Shown here piece by piece: positions 24,501-37,881 of a stretch of DNA of 64,000 nucleotides. Position 1 is the first letter of the stretch. Every line of letters begins with the position of its first letter. A model generated the notes under the pieces. That model was not told where the DNA came from and did no database searches. It worked only from the letters and a program-made list of their open reading frames with translations. The DNA is from Glossina fuscipes (taxonomy: Eukaryota; Arthropoda; Insecta; Diptera; Glossinidae), in assembly GCF_014805625.2 (NCBI RefSeq), contig NW_023998432.1, positions 7,495,520-7,559,519 on the forward strand. Reading direction: 5' to 3'. The position numbers and the translations under genes were made by a program.

Positions 24501-25599
24501 TAGGTTTATACCTTTTTTTTAGAGGTTTTTATAAATCTCTCGGTTTAAATGAAATTCGGATCATCAATTCCCGACTTCTTGTGTGTTTTCTACCCTTCTT
24601 GAGTTCTTCATGTCTTATCTTGATTTCAAAAAGGCCAATTGGCTTGAATGCGAAAGCTTTATTAAAAACTTCCTGTTGTTTTATTGAATCCTATTATATA
24701 CAATAATATCGCATAATTTTCAATTAATTTATTTTGTTTGCTAACATACGTTTTAAGTGATAACACAACTGTAATAATCCAAAAAAAAACCATATTTGAC
24801 AGATTTTTTTGGCCCTAAATGAATGGTCCATATATTTAAGACAAATTCTCAGAAAGTATCTTTACTATAAGCGACTCTGTGCAGCAAGCAAATGACAAGC
24901 GTTAGTGACGCAAATTTGCGCCATTTAATACACATGACAATGGTGCATATTTCCGCTCTTCTGAATTTAGGTAATGGTAATTTGCTTGTAAAGAGTATAC
25001 TAGTAGAATATTTGTTGAATGCAGAGTCAGCTGTAAGCGTCAAGAGATTTGAACTGCAGTATTCAAACGTACAAAATTAGAACGAGAATTAAAGCGTTAC
25101 AAATATAACTTCCTGTAAATAATTTGTAAATAGATTTCCTCATTTTGTAAAACCTATACTATTCCAAAAAACCCAATTCAGTGGTACTAACTTTCTTTCA
25201 AAAGGAGTTGAATGAATAACGTAAAATCAGCAAAGACGGTTTAATATACAATGTTTTGAAATCTCTTGATATTTTTATATGTTTAATAATTTTAAACTGT
25301 AATGTACATACATTCATAATTTTAAATTGTATACGTACATATATATAAGAGTGTATATATATTTTTTATCGATTTTTGACAAAAAATGGTGCATTCACCA
25401 ACACACACGGATTCATAAAACCCGCAAAATCGCTGTCCTTACTTAGTTTTGTGATATTCGGTTTTGAACAAGAAGAATCTGTACAATACAATACAAATAC
25501 GTCATTGCGGCGTTACCGCACGATATAATTACTTCCGTTTTGGACACAAAAAAGTCCGCCCAATAACAATAAATGTCACACCGTTAAATTAACGCTTAT
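24501..25599. other. Intronic sequence, nothing recognised
   Basis: Frames of 62-69 codons here show no known motif. A/T-rich with short TA runs near 25340. Confidence 0.4.
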
Positions 25600-27420
25600 C
25601 GAATGGTTTTCTTTTTTCGAAAGAGCCAAGCTAGATACAATTCTGGAAGAGTCAGAGATCGGAGCTAGTAAGTCCTCAGAGTCGATTAACTGTCACAAAT
25701 TTCGACAGTTGCAGGCACCAACGTTAAGCATATTTCTAATTTGCTAAAACTAAGCAGGCAATATATGAGCTCTATGGCATAGAATTTAGTTCCATCTACA
25801 TAGTCTCAATCATATTTTCCAGCTGATCTAAAAAATATGGTTCAGAAACTACTTTTACCACAATCACAAACATATATTTTGAAAGTTTTAAAAACTTTCT
25901 ACAAGTGTTTGTGCTCTAAAAAGGAACACGGAGAAGCAATTGAGACGCAGAAGTTACAGTAAAGATCGAAGCCTATTCTGTTGTCGATCACCAAACGAAA
26001 ATTGGGTATGCAGATGTCATTATAAGTTCAATAACACAGCTAGAAAAGGCAAACAACCGTACTCAATTTCTTCTCAAGAAGTACGGAAACGCATTGTAGC
26101 GCCTATTTATTTTTGACAAAGGTAACAAATTAAACTTTCTCATGTTATCTTAACAATCTCTTATTGTACCATTAAAGCTACATGTGGTAAAGAACTACTA
26201 AACGTAAACTTGGGGCTAAGAGGAGAAGTTCCATTTATTTCCGCCATGGTCAACATATTCAAATCAATTATCCGCGCGGATTTCCAATGCTGATTTAAAG
26301 AATAAGACGTTAGCAGATATTGCTGTTAATATAAAAATTTATGCTTTTTCCGCATATTGTAACTTTACTTAAAGAGTTTCCTTTATTAACTTTGGAACTT
26401 CGAATTATTCGCGCCCAGTGAAACACTCGGAATCTAGTCACCAAAATGCAATTACGAATCCATAAACCGAGACGTTTAGATGCAATCAAATAAAAATTTG
26501 CTAAAGCCGAAGTTGAATGTTTAGTTAAATGTGTGCAAAACCGAATGATTAGCCTCCGTGTGGAAATATCAGGAGACTGAATGTAGTGATAAATATCTAG
26601 TCGCTATTTACTTCCAGGCATTCATGATCTTAACATTAAAATGATTCGTAAAGAATAGCCAAAATCCTACGAATGAAGAGAACAGGTACAAAACAGACAT
26701 CACAACACCTTTTGGCATGCCGGAGTTCGTCCGTATTTCTCTCGAGCTTAGAAATTTGTCGCAAACCCGTCAAAAATTTATTGATGAAGTTTTTAATGGT
26801 TTAAACTTCGTTTCTGTTTATATTGATAATGAATGAGGAGTAAGATTTGCAACATCTCAGGATCCCACTTCACCGTCTAGAGTATTGCGGTCTGAATATT
26901 GAATTTGACAAGTGCATTGATATTTTATGTCACATTTCCATTAAAGGAAAAAAACCTGCTATTGAAGAAATAAGCGTTGATCGTAATTTTAATTACCAAT
27001 TATAATAAAAAGAACACTTTTTTAAGTTTAGTTAACTACTATCGTTACATATCCCCACTACTATTAACAGAAGCAAGAGAAGCAGAAGTAAAATATTAGA
27101 ATTTGAAGTCAATTCTATCAGGACTGCTGATGCTAATCTGGAAGACTTGATAAAAGAACAGAAAGAAAATATGGAGCTTAACAAGCTCGTAGAAAACAGA
27201 AATTTTTTCGATCTTGAACTTATAAATATCTCTTTTATCGATTAAGAAACTTGGTATGAAAAATCCAGTTAGGAATCAAGGTCATTTGTTCCCAGCCCTA
27301 CAAGAATACCCTACAAGAATACAAAACCACTCATCAACAAAATTAAAATCGGATAAGATCGATTCGAGTATATTCATTTGAATATAACTACATAAACGAC
27401 ACCATCAAAAGGACATAACT
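25600..27420 (+). pseudogene. Ty3/gypsy-type retrotransposon remnants (protease to early integrase)
   Basis: Old and heavily mutated, but the order is right. At 26160-26290 broken reading gives LNVNLGLRGEVP and then FISAMVNIFKSIIRADF, the protease C-terminal part. At 26690-26930 the RT palm reads KTDITTPFGMPEFVRISLEL, then FIDEVFNGLNFVSVYIDNE, where the catalytic YIDD box has become YIDN followed by a stop. IEFDKCI follows near 26900. At 27095-27240 a frame with EDLIKEQKENMELNKLV fits the RNase H to integrase region. No LTRs were found on either side. It lies in the acj6 intron, in the same orientation as the gene. Confidence 0.72.
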
Positions 27421-27479
27421 GTTGAGTAGTCGGTAAGTTTCTGTCATATTTTAAATAAAAAAATCGTATCGATATTCAT

Positions 27480-28440
27480 AATATTTATTTGCATAACACA
27501 ATTTCGATTATTTGTAATCATTCATTGCCATCTTTCCGGCAGCTTATTAAGCCCCTTAACGTAGAAGTTCACATCCTTAGACTCGTAGAGAAGTATTCAG
27601 CCGCTGCCATGGGGATAACTTCGAAGGAGTAAATTTTTTTCTGTCAGATAATACTGAGGCGACTGGCATGGATATTAATCCAATGGAACTATGTCAGATG
27701 AATAAGGTGGATGATTTAAAACTTTTCATCCAGTCTCATTCAATTTTTGCATCACAATTGCAGTATATGGTTTTGCATTAGTTTGACAGGTCAGAGTTCC
27801 TGTTCTCCTCGCTAATACTGCCCGCATTTCCTTGACAGCTGCATTTAATTTACCACATTGGTTACAATAAGTGTTCGCAATGGCAGTTTGTCCGATTTAA
27901 GTAGCTCCTAGTACATTGGACTTTTTCTATTCCACCACAAGCCGACCGTCAGCGTGCAGTGATAAAGATTTGGTTTTTCAACAATTGTGGCACTTGATCC
28001 AAGTTCATCGTAAGCGTTTTTTCTTTTTATAGTCTCGTACAGGATCCACGTTTCCCGTTTCCCGTTATGAGGCTGTCCAAAGGTTCCTCCACAATGTGTC
28101 TATTAAGGAGGTATGAACAGATTTTCACACGATCTAATAAATTTCTTCTTGCTCTAGTGGTTGGATATGGGTTTCTCTCCAACGTCATGTGCGATGTTTG
28201 TTATTATCTTCTTCAGGACTGAAATTTGAAAGCCACTTTTGTTATGTCCGAGCGATTGAAACTTCATTTCTTAACGTATCACTTAAGTTTTTACAAGCAA
28301 CCGATGCATTGGTTCTTTTCACACATTAGATACTACGACTTAAGAGCAGTTTATCCATCGCTATCTTATTCACTCCACACTTCCTAACTAACTCATGAAG
28401 TATTAAGAGCTTGCTTGTATTTCGATAATTTTTTCGCTTA
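27480..28440 (-). pseudogene. mariner-type transposase remnant
   Basis: On the minus strand at 27725-27675 the sequence reads NHPPYSSDIVPLDYYP, the mariner signature around the third catalytic Asp (usual form HPPYSPDLAPSDYH). Near 27560 it reads SKDVNFYVKGLNKLPERWQ, the typical C-terminal motif. The upstream half (28440-27800) carries only scattered resemblance to the helix-turn-helix region. Mariner transposases cut and paste their own DNA using a D,D34D active site. I could not locate terminal inverted repeats. Stops and shifts make it inactive. It is a different copy, and probably a different lineage, from the mariner at 56698. Confidence 0.75.
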
Positions 28441-29995
28441 AAAAATGCATTTATTGAGAAAAATTGGTACAACTTATGTTAATCAAAATATTTTCCATAA
28501 TTTTCTACAACTTTTCCCACCTTTTTGGCAACATGGCTACACTGTGTCGAAAAAATAGTACTAGTTTGGCAACGATCTCACCATTTTCGTACTCTTTAGC
28601 ATTTCGAAATCGCGTACCAGCCGAGCCATGCTGCATCGATCTGAACAAATGGTAATGAGAAGCCACTATGTCCGTTGAGTACGCTGCGTTTGGCAGGACT
28701 TTTTATTCGAACTGCAACAATGCATGCAGCCTGCCTGGCAAGTAACAAACCGGTTCGAAACGACATTTTCAGTCAATTCGCATGGTAGCCATTTTCTCGC
28801 CTTTTATATCTTTCATATCGTATGTGCACGTTTAGAAACTGTTAGTTCTTCAATTGCTAAGCTGTTTCAAGGTTCTTTGACAATTTGAACATTGTTTGTC
28901 AATTGAAACTTTTGTATGTGATTCAGTAATAGAAACAAGCACAACTTTCTGATGTTTATACGTAGAGCATTGTGACACAATTATCAACTCAGCTTAAAAC
29001 TGTGGTACCAGCCATTGCAGTTATATAAACTTCCATCCGAAAATTGATGGATTCTTGACTCATGTAACATTCTGAGTCCACTTAGTCATGCCTGCCAAAA
29101 ATTTACAACTCTGCATATATATCACGCTTTGAGGGCCAATTTTGGGAAGTTAACGCAAATAGACCGAAAAAGCCTCCACCATTAGCAAAAGCCTGAAAAG
29201 CCTTAAACATACAAAAATTTCAAAATATATACCAACTGTTTTTGTAGACATTTGTCATACTAAAAAGAGAAACAAAGTCAAAAATGAGAACAGTAACAAG
29301 TTTCGACGTTAGAAGGTATTAATGGTAAATAGTGTAAAAAATGAAAATAACATTGTCTGCCAAGCAACACCACGTAACGATAAAAGTTGAATATTATCGA
29401 GCAATACAATTCCAGCAAAGTGAGATGCAAGAGTTTTCAGTTTTTTCTTATTTCCCGTCGCTTATGAGCTCGTACACGTTAAATACTTGCTAAGCTTAAT
29501 GTTTTCAATAAGATTGTTATTTACTTACACCGAAATGCACAGCAAATTGATCGTATTAATGGCAATAACTAGTTTATCCCGCCTATCTTTTCAACTCGGG
29601 GAGGATTATGCACAGATTTCCATTAAACAGTAAAGTAGATAAGAACGACAACGAATATAACGACGGCAGATAGCACAAATCACAAATATAAAAAAGAAGT
29701 ATAAGTGAGACAAGTGCCATCAAATGAATGATGTGGGTAGATGAAAGTTATTGATTTATATGTATATCTGTGTGTGTAGACAAAGCACAAAAAATAAAAC
29801 AAACACATTAATGCAATTTCAATAACATTCAAAAACACTCTTTTTCGATTTAGAAGCAGTCCATATGTTTGTAGTTGTTATACGGGTATTATGCAGTGTG
29901 TATGCAAACGCCTGCACGCACGTACGTAATAAGAGGCTTAAAGGTATGCATGTAAATGGATATCTATACGTTTATGTACGTACGCGTTTGTCTGC
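28441..29995. other. Intronic sequence, nothing recognised
   Basis: The 63-codon frame at 28464-28655 has no motif I can place. The rest is A/T-rich. Confidence 0.4.
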
Positions 29996-30006
29996 CTGCC
30001 AGCTTT

Positions 30007-30009
<3 letters not shown>

Positions 30010-30057
<48 letters not shown>

Positions 30058-30067
30058 NNNNNNNNNN

Positions 30068-30133
<66 letters not shown>
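30010..30133 (+). repeat. (CT)n microsatellite containing a 10-base assembly gap
   Basis: An almost pure CT dinucleotide run is interrupted by ten N at 30058-30067. The true array length is unknown. The long frames across it (poly Ser-Leu on +, poly Arg-Glu on -) are products of the repeat and not genes. Confidence 0.98.
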
Positions 30134-33100
30134 CATATTTCCCTTTCCCCCTTTTTTTATATTGGAGTGTGGATGTGTGTAGTCAGGCAAAGAACGAACC
30201 AGTAAGCGAAGCATTTCCTATATGTTTTTTGTAAGAAATGTAGTCCCCATCGATGCTTTTTCTTTATATGGCATTGAACATAGAACACAATTTGTTACAC
30301 AATCCCAGTGGAATTCGCAGACAATATAAATGAAAGCAAAAATGAAGACAGCAAGTGCAAATTCACCCGTCCATTTAACAACTTGTGAGAGTTAACGAAA
30401 TATATTTGCACCCGCTTGCCCACGCACGCACGTACATATATATGTCCACATATAAGTAAAATCGTATTTACAATATAAAGACCACTTTACCTGCTATAAT
30501 AAAAATAAATCATAATATTTGATGTCCCCTTTGTTTAACCCATCTTTATATTGCCACCATCGCGGTAGACACAGGCAAGAAAGGTTATAACCCCTGGTAA
30601 TGTATTTAATGCATCTATCTGAACATGTTAATGGCTTTGTAACCTGTTCGGATATGGCTTTGTATTTGTACAACCAAATACAAAATAAACGTACGTAAAT
30701 AGTATCAAGCGCCGAACCGCTTGTTGTTCCTGTTCTGACTGCAACTTGTTATATTGCTTAGGAACACTCTCCTCCTCGCCGACTGTTCTTTTATTGCTAA
30801 ACAGTGCGAAGCACGACTGCCGGTTTGAGTTAAAAAGAAAGGTTTTCATTTCTCTGCCATCTGTAGGTCTGTACGTATGCATATATACGCGGATACTAAG
30901 AAGTTTCCCAAATGAGTACGCAACTTGGAATTTTATTTAGGAAAGCATATTTGGAGCCTGCTGACTGACTCACTAACATAGACACGTACATAGTAAGAAT
31001 GTTATCAAGACCGTAGTATGTCAGTTAATTTTATATAGCATAAAATTGTGGAGGGTTATTTTTAGTAGTTGATGCCATTTGTACGCGCTTACATATGCAT
31101 ATGCATTGTGCAACAGATACAAAGCAAAACAATATTTTAATCCTGAATATTATTAACAACAATAACCGATCCTTAACTACAAGTCTGCTAGCAACATTGG
31201 CGCACGTTCGTGCAAGTATAAGCCCTGCGTTTACCGTTACAACGGTTTTTAAGACGCTTTTTTATAAGATTTGCAATCTAAACACACACGTTCGGATTTA
31301 TTTCTTCGCAATAATCGTGGAAGAGAAGCATTGCGACAATCATATTCATGTCATCATTATTTATTAGAAATAAAAAAGTTTTATGTCTATTATTGAAAAA
31401 TTACTACTACATAGGATCCACAATCAAAAGCATAGTTGGGCAGTTTTACCACTATAAAAAATGTTATCGATAAGCTGTTGATGTCAATTAGGTCTGCTTC
31501 GTTTCATTTTGTTGAAGACAGAAAATCTTCATGTCGACTCTCTTTGCAGAAAGAGAGTAAGGACCTGACCTGAATAAAGATAGGTGCATCTAACTAATAT
31601 TATTTACCAATTACTGACTAATGTTAACCTACTCGTCTACAAGTAAATAAGAGGTTAAGGATGTAGTCCATGTTATTTCCCTCAACAAACGATATAACTT
31701 TGGCAATACTGACCCCGTCTGACCCACCTATACTGTATCGCATTTGAAAGGTGTCAGTCTATAAATAATTAAAAACAAAACACGCTGACATTCGTTTAAT
31801 GACTTCAATTTGACTGCGTTTTTAATGTAAGCCATAGTTCGGAAAAAATCGTTACGTTTTACATTATCATTACGGCCAAGACAATCACGCTTCCCACGCA
31901 GATAAGAACAGTTCGTGATGCTTATGATAGAAATGCTTGATTTTGATTAAGCGCGCCAGCGCACCAGTAGTTCGCTCGTTTTCGCTCTAGAAGTTTCGAT
32001 ATTAAAAAATATCGTCATCTGACAAAATCCAACTGTTCAGCCGCAATATTATTTCGTTGTCTTTTTTATGTAATATCTATGTCTATGTAAATCGTTCATA
32101 TTCGTATTTTCACGCTCTTTAATATTGCAATATGTTTTCATTATTTTATCTAATATCTCGCAGGACTTCTATATGTCTATTGTCTGTAATTTGAGTGTAA
32201 ACTTTGAACCCACGTATTATATACCAAATTTAAATTCAAATTTTTAAATACACTTACGTTAGATCGACTTAAAAACTACGTAGCATCCATCCATTTAGTT
32301 AGCCAGTCGTGTCATTATTTAATTACGTTAGATCTTTGTCTAAGCTATGTTAGGTATGTTATTTAAATGTGGGCTTACGTTTTATGATTTATGAATGTTA
32401 CGTTGAAGCAATAGAGACTCAGATTTGGCAGCACAATTGAACCCCGGTTAAGGTTTTAGTTAAGTTGCAGTTATCTCGCATGATTATTGCATCTCACCTT
32501 ATCATCTTGCTATCTTATATCTTTGGTATGTTGGGGCAGGACGTTGTGCAATTTTGACATTGCAGTCGTCGACTTGCGATACGGTGCATTTGTTCCTTTA
32601 CTTCACTGTGAGAACACAGAGCCTATTTGGAAATGCCAAAAATTGTCTGGCAAAATACTGAATACACTGCAACCTCTCGTTATGGAAATGACAACACCAG
32701 AATCATTAAAATCACTGTGACTCATAAACAAATGATCAAAATTACAGGAAATGTTGACAGGGTTTGTTTGGCGAAGGGCAGTTGGAAGAGGCAATATGAA
32801 TATTTTATTAGAGATATTTGCGGCATTTACGTTTTAGCCCCGGAAATTATTGATCGATATGATACATAGTGCTCATCTCGTTCGAATTAAAAATAAACTA
32901 AAATCTATTACGCGGCAAACCACCCTAAGTTTATATGGCAATTTGTTGTTTTATAATTGTGTACAACGTGTAAAAATAAAACGTTATATCATTTTCTCAT
33001 TACACTCTACACACACACAAACTCGTTTTCTGTTGTCGTTCTCCCCCTTTTCTTTTATATTCTATTCTGTTATGTTAGCAATTTTAACCACGGCCGCAAT

Positions 33101-35929
33101 TTCAATTTATGAAAGTTTATGTGCGCTCTGTTCCATCTACCGCGTAAGTGGGTACGTAAGCCCTTTACATTTACGGGAATGAGTTTATTCTTATCCTGTA
33201 GTCTGCATATTTATGTGCGCTTTGAAGAAAAATAAATGTGGATGTGAAACACGTTTACATGGCTGTATGTCTGTATGTATGTATATATATAAATGTATTT
33301 ATTTCACGTAATTATGGTTATTGTTGATATTGTCCTACTGCACTTGTTTCAATTTGTTTGGAATAATAACAGATGCTTGTTGAAAACATTATGTTGTTCA
33401 TTGTTAAAAATTATTAGCAGTTGACAATAGATTCCAATGTTTATTTAGGATGCCGAAACGCGGAAAGTTTTGTACCATAGTGCGCTATTAATCGACCGTA
33501 GAAGCAAGTGTGCTTACAATTTGTCGTAAATTACATTTGTGCAAATATTTGAACTGCTCATGAATTGTTTCTTAGGTGCTTGCACTTGAGAAGCACTTCT
33601 AGAATAGAGTAAATATTATATATTTACATCTCTTGTTATTATTGTTGTTGAGTAATTATTTTCACTACGAATTGGATCAGGTTTGCAATGATTTTGAATT
33701 AGATCCATTTCGTCATGAATTGTTTCATTATTATTGTCAGCGAAGAAAAAATAAGTAAATGTACGTGTGCCCGTAGGTAGTAAAAGCAATCTGATTGTTT
33801 GACTCAATTCGAAGATATATCCAAATCATGTACAGAAAATTATTAAGTATAATATCAATGCATTCGACAACTTTAGAATTTCTACTTATACTTTATAATA
33901 CGTTTTCTAAAAACGCAGGACTGTCGCTTCCCTCCCCTTGAAAGTTAATCTTACTAACGCAAAACAGGGCGAATTTTAGCTAAATGCCTAGGACTTGGTG
34001 TCAGAAAGATATCTATATCATTCTCTTGGTTAGCAGGTCCAAGCTCGATGATCATTGCTTTGGTGCTAATTGTTAATTAGAACTGATGATATTCTCTTGT
34101 ATTTTCAGAGAACCGTTTATGCTCCGGCAAAATCTTATTATTGACTTTCGCGAATTTTTGAAATACGGGAAAGGTAAACCGCCGGCATATGCGAAAACAC
34201 ATTGTAGAGAAAATCCTTAACATGAAACCGGCTAAAAATGTGATCTCTAGCGATCAGGCAACAAAATATATGTCAAGCTTCAGCTTTCTACCTCAACTTT
34301 TGCGATTGCAAGCTTTCCAAGAAAAAGATAATTGACCCATTATTGTCACTGCTCTAGCACTTTGTACGGCTGTGCAATTTTTTCCTCTGAATACAGTTTA
34401 ATTGTTTGTTCAATATGAAATATAACATTTCGTTTAATTTTTGTAAAACTTCAAGTTTCAAAGTGTAGACATATAGCTTTGTAAAGTTGATAGCTTTCAC
34501 CAAGCTAATTAATTTTAAACAACTGCGAGCTTTTAAGACGATCTTCGTATGATAAAATAGTTCTTAACGTCGGCAACACAATAATAGTGCCTGTGACGAA
34601 TTTCTTCATCTTATTTCGTCTCTTATGTTAAGAAACATAAAAGAAATGTATATAGTCAGACATTATATAAACTTATAGCTATTATGCAGTATTTGTAATT
34701 TTTAATAATTTCTTGTACATAGTTAAATCCAGTCGAAAGAAAGTAATTGGATTTGTTAAAGATTTCAAATTTAAAATATAATAAATAAACTACAATGTGA
34801 ATTAATAAGATCTTGTTATTTTTGAGATCCACGAACGATTGTTAACAGATATAAATCAATAAAGAACAAATAACCAAAACTCTGGCAGAGCTTGCATGCG
34901 GTGAACTCTTGTTACATGTACAAGAAATAGAAAACCAAAAGAATTCAGGAAGACAATCGGTCATTAGAAATCAGCAGCAAAAGCAATGAGAAGGATAATT
35001 TTAAATAAATCAGTGTGATTGTTACCTGACAGCTAAGATCATATTTAATCAGCGTTTATTGTGCAGTGCACATAACAATTCTAAATTTTACAATATAAAA
35101 AGGATTACAAGAACAAGTCGTGCAACTTAAGTAACTGTATACATATTTTCAAATTGAACAAGCACTGTAGCTTTGCTAGCTTTCTCGATCTATAATTGAA
35201 CATTTTGAACAATAGTCAAAGAGGTTGGAAGCAATCCAACACTTGTTCAAGTGTATTAGCAGTATTAGAGGTTAGAAACTCCATAAGGCCGTAAAACTAT
35301 TCGTCACAAATTTTTGTTGAGAGCGAGTACAATAACGAATGCAGTTTATATATACTGTTGCCTATTCTCGCGATGAGCCATTAGGATGCAGTGTTACCTG
35401 TTAAATAGAAAGCCATACAAATTTTCGTTTACTTTCGTGCTTTTCGACCCAAAGCGTGGGATTTGAAGAAGGTTTTTAATTGAACCGGATTGAAAAAGTC
35501 CTTATATTTTTTCCACCACTACAGACATTTTCGGAGAAAGGTGTTATTAATTTTATAATTGGACTAGAGTTTGGAAACTTTTACAAAATTTAATCTGCCG
35601 CAAAACTCGTGGCATAATAGTATATAATATATGACAAACGTACAGTGACAGCTGTTACAATTCAATTTTGTAAAATTTTTTACCGACTATTAATAATAAA
35701 TTTGGCTGTATATATAAGTTTTAATAATATCTTATGATAGCAATATACTTTGTTCTTTTTTTACCCGAATTATGTGCAATTTCTCAACTATAACTTGGAA
35801 ATAAGAAAGTCTGCAGCCTACTGTTGCACTTTCCAAAACCATTCCAGCGGACGTGTTTCCAAACATGTGGTCCAATTAGTTCTTTCAATTATATATATCC
35901 GCGCAAATATAATAGGTCCTACACCACTT
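30134..35929. other. Long intronic stretch with no recognised genes
   Basis: About 5.8 kb of A/T-rich DNA. The frames of 60-110 codons (for example 32850-33182) show no family motif. A palindrome-like pair of short repeats and TATG steps near 33260-33290 are simple sequence. No mobile element could be named here, so this is the largest stretch of the window that might be unique intron and could hold enhancers. Confidence 0.45.
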
Positions 35930-36240
35930 TTTTTTTTTTTGTGATACGACTGATCACCTAGATGATGTACCCGATTCGCATAATGTGGTGAAGGTCCAAA
36001 AGAAGTGAGAAAAGACAAAGAAAGAAATAAAAACGTGGTGGCCGCACCCTTGTGGATGTGAGCCCAATCGATAAGTGTCACGCCTTTACCAACTAAGTAC
36101 TCACCATACCTGTGACCAAAGTAAACTCTACCACACTGGGGTTTGAACCCGCGAGCAATGGCTTTGTGATCACAATTTTTACTTACTTGACTACTTATGC
36201 GTTGCAAGGTGTAAAAAGTAAAGGAAAAATAAACCAAAAA
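35930..36240 (-). repeat. tRNA-derived SINE with poly-A tail
   Basis: On the minus strand a tRNA-like head (about 36235-36110) contains CGCGGGTTCAAACCCCAGTG, which holds an excellent B box (GGTTCAAACC). The body GTGGTAGAGTTTACTTTGGT follows, and the element ends in a poly-A run, seen as T13 at 35928-35940. The length is about 300 bases, normal for an insect SINE. The GTGGTAGAGTTT segment also occurs in the repeats at 4384 and 55290, so the three may share a head. It is not a functional tRNA: no complete cloverleaf could be drawn. Confidence 0.7.
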
Positions 36241-36733
36241 TTAATGTCAACTTAAGAAAGATCCAAAGAAAGACGCAGCTTTGCAAATAACTTCTTTAAC
36301 CTTGATTTCATGCACGTATATTCTAAACCACTTGCTGTACTAGGTAGAATTCAGAATCGTTTTATGAATTGATCTAAGCTAATGCGTCTATTTGTTCGTT
36401 GGAAGTCTTCACACAATCGTAAGTTCCACTTACAGAGCACACTTTTTGATATATTTTGACGCAACTTCGTACACTCTTGCTTCGTACTGCTTGGGCCCGA
36501 AAACAAATCGGATTAGGTTATTTTAACGAACACTTGCCATGGACGGTATATGAAAAAATTGTGAAGAAAAGTGGTTTGGGCGAACCAATATTTTAAATCT
36601 GCTCCTATATAATCGTTCCTATAAGCTTTTGGTAACAAAAAATCGAATTTTTACCACTTCATAGACAAAAGCAACGCATAATAATTATTTTTGGCCAAAA
36701 AATTAAGTACACCAAATTTGGATGAAATATGTC
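36241..36733. other. Intronic sequence, nothing recognised
   Basis: No coding similarity or repeat recognised. Confidence 0.4.
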
Positions 36734-37881
36734 ATATGGATGGTTCAGTTGCCAAATCGGTTAACTCCATAAAACAAGAAATTGATAAAAACGATAGAAT
36801 ATTATATTTTGTTTTTTAAAATCCTTGTCAATAAGAAATACGATGTAGACTGTATTATTGCAAACGCCTATTTGATATGACGACATATAGAAAGTATAAG
36901 ATGGAATATACTTGGAGTAATTGTTATTATTACTAAAAATTTTTCGTGATTGGGGGAGTTAAACGATTTGGCAACTGAAAGAAAATTATTAGTTCAAATT
37001 CGGTCTTTGAATTATTCATTTATTACGGAAAAATGTCATTATACAAATATATGTTTTATCAAAGAGTTTCAGGATTTTAAGAAGCCCATCACATCTTTCC
37101 TCTTTTCTCTTGTCACTGTTCTACCTGTTGGATGCAACAAAAGCTGGATCATATTGGTGGTCTAGCTGCTACACTTTTTCGTATATTTATGGCACTAAAT
37201 TCGGTATCTTAGTTAAAGTCATACTCAAATTTTATCAGATGGGGTTTCGACTTTTTTAATCCAGTGCATATCCCTGTAACTGATACCTTTCCATTATTGA
37301 TAGAATTTTTTAAAGTACTTGTAAGGAAAAAGTCCTGATGCGTCATGTGAACCCTATGAAACGGAGCTTTCTTTTTAAAGGTTTTAATTATGTTATACCA
37401 ATCACCTGGCGAAAAGACATTCTGAACTTTTTCTGACTGAGATTCGATGATAGCAAATTGCGAATCGTTAGGGAAGTAACTGCGTCCACTTTTCAGGAAT
37501 TTCAATTCAGTTGATTCAGCTTGTATTTCTGTACTTTGAATCAATTTCAATAATCTTGAAACAGTTTTAATATTCCTGTTTTGTCCCGTACATGCGTCTG
37601 AGTAGGTCATTATTTAATTTTTTTTTATAGTTTTTAGCATAAATCTGTATATACTTGATGATAATACATTATAGTATGGAGTTAATCAGATTGGTTTCTG
37701 AAAATAATTATTTATTATTCAGTGGCAAAAAGGATTTTTTCATTTAGTTGTGTTAATATTTATTATTAGAGAAATTCGTATTGAATATGCACAGTTAGAA
37801 GCTAATGAATTGCTTTGATATTAAAATTTAATAAAATCCCAAAAATAAAGGTAACTGATTTGGCAACTGAACCATCCATAT
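36734..37881. mobile_element. DNA transposon remnant with 30 bp terminal inverted repeats
   Basis: The left arm 36734-36763 begins ATATGGATGGTTCAGTTGCC; the right arm 37852-37881 is its reverse complement over 30 bases with one mismatch. The pair encloses 1.15 kb that includes a 133-codon minus-strand ORF with a transposase-like motif. A third copy of the inner part of the arm (GATTTGGCAACTGAA) lies at about 36964. I see no clear target duplication. The element is probably an internally deleted derivative of a larger transposon. Confidence 0.65.
37209..37610 (-). CDS. Transposase-like fragment (DACTGQN motif), uncharacterised
   Basis: A 133-codon open frame. It starts MTYSDACTGQNRNIKTVSRL and continues with KFLKSGRSYFPNDSQFAIIE. 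The D-x-C-x-GQN motif followed by a long helix and an SGHS-like YxPND motif is, from memory, shared with many uncharacterised insect proteins thought to derive from transposases with an RNase H-like fold; the first Asp may be catalytic. Here only this domain is present, the first catalytic residues upstream are missing, and the frame is flanked by the inverted repeats described at 36734-37881. It is therefore probably the C-terminal part of a transposase. I cannot name the superfamily with confidence. Confidence 0.55.
   Translation of the reverse strand: MTYSDACTGQNRNIKTVSRLLKLIQSTEIQAESTELKFLKSGRSYFPNDSQFAIIESQSEKVQNVFSPGDWYNIIKTFKKKAPFHRVHMTHQDFFLTSTLKNSINNGKVSVTGICTGLKKSKPHLIKFEYDFN

Noticed and set aside
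29865..30234. Open frames of 80-105 codons across the CT repeat
   Set aside because: They consist of poly Ser-Leu or Arg-Glu produced by the microsatellite and run through the N gap.
36100..36240. Possible tRNA gene on the minus strand (B box GGTTCAAACC)
   Set aside because: No full cloverleaf or matching acceptor stem could be drawn, and the unit continues into a body with a poly-A tail, which fits a SINE.
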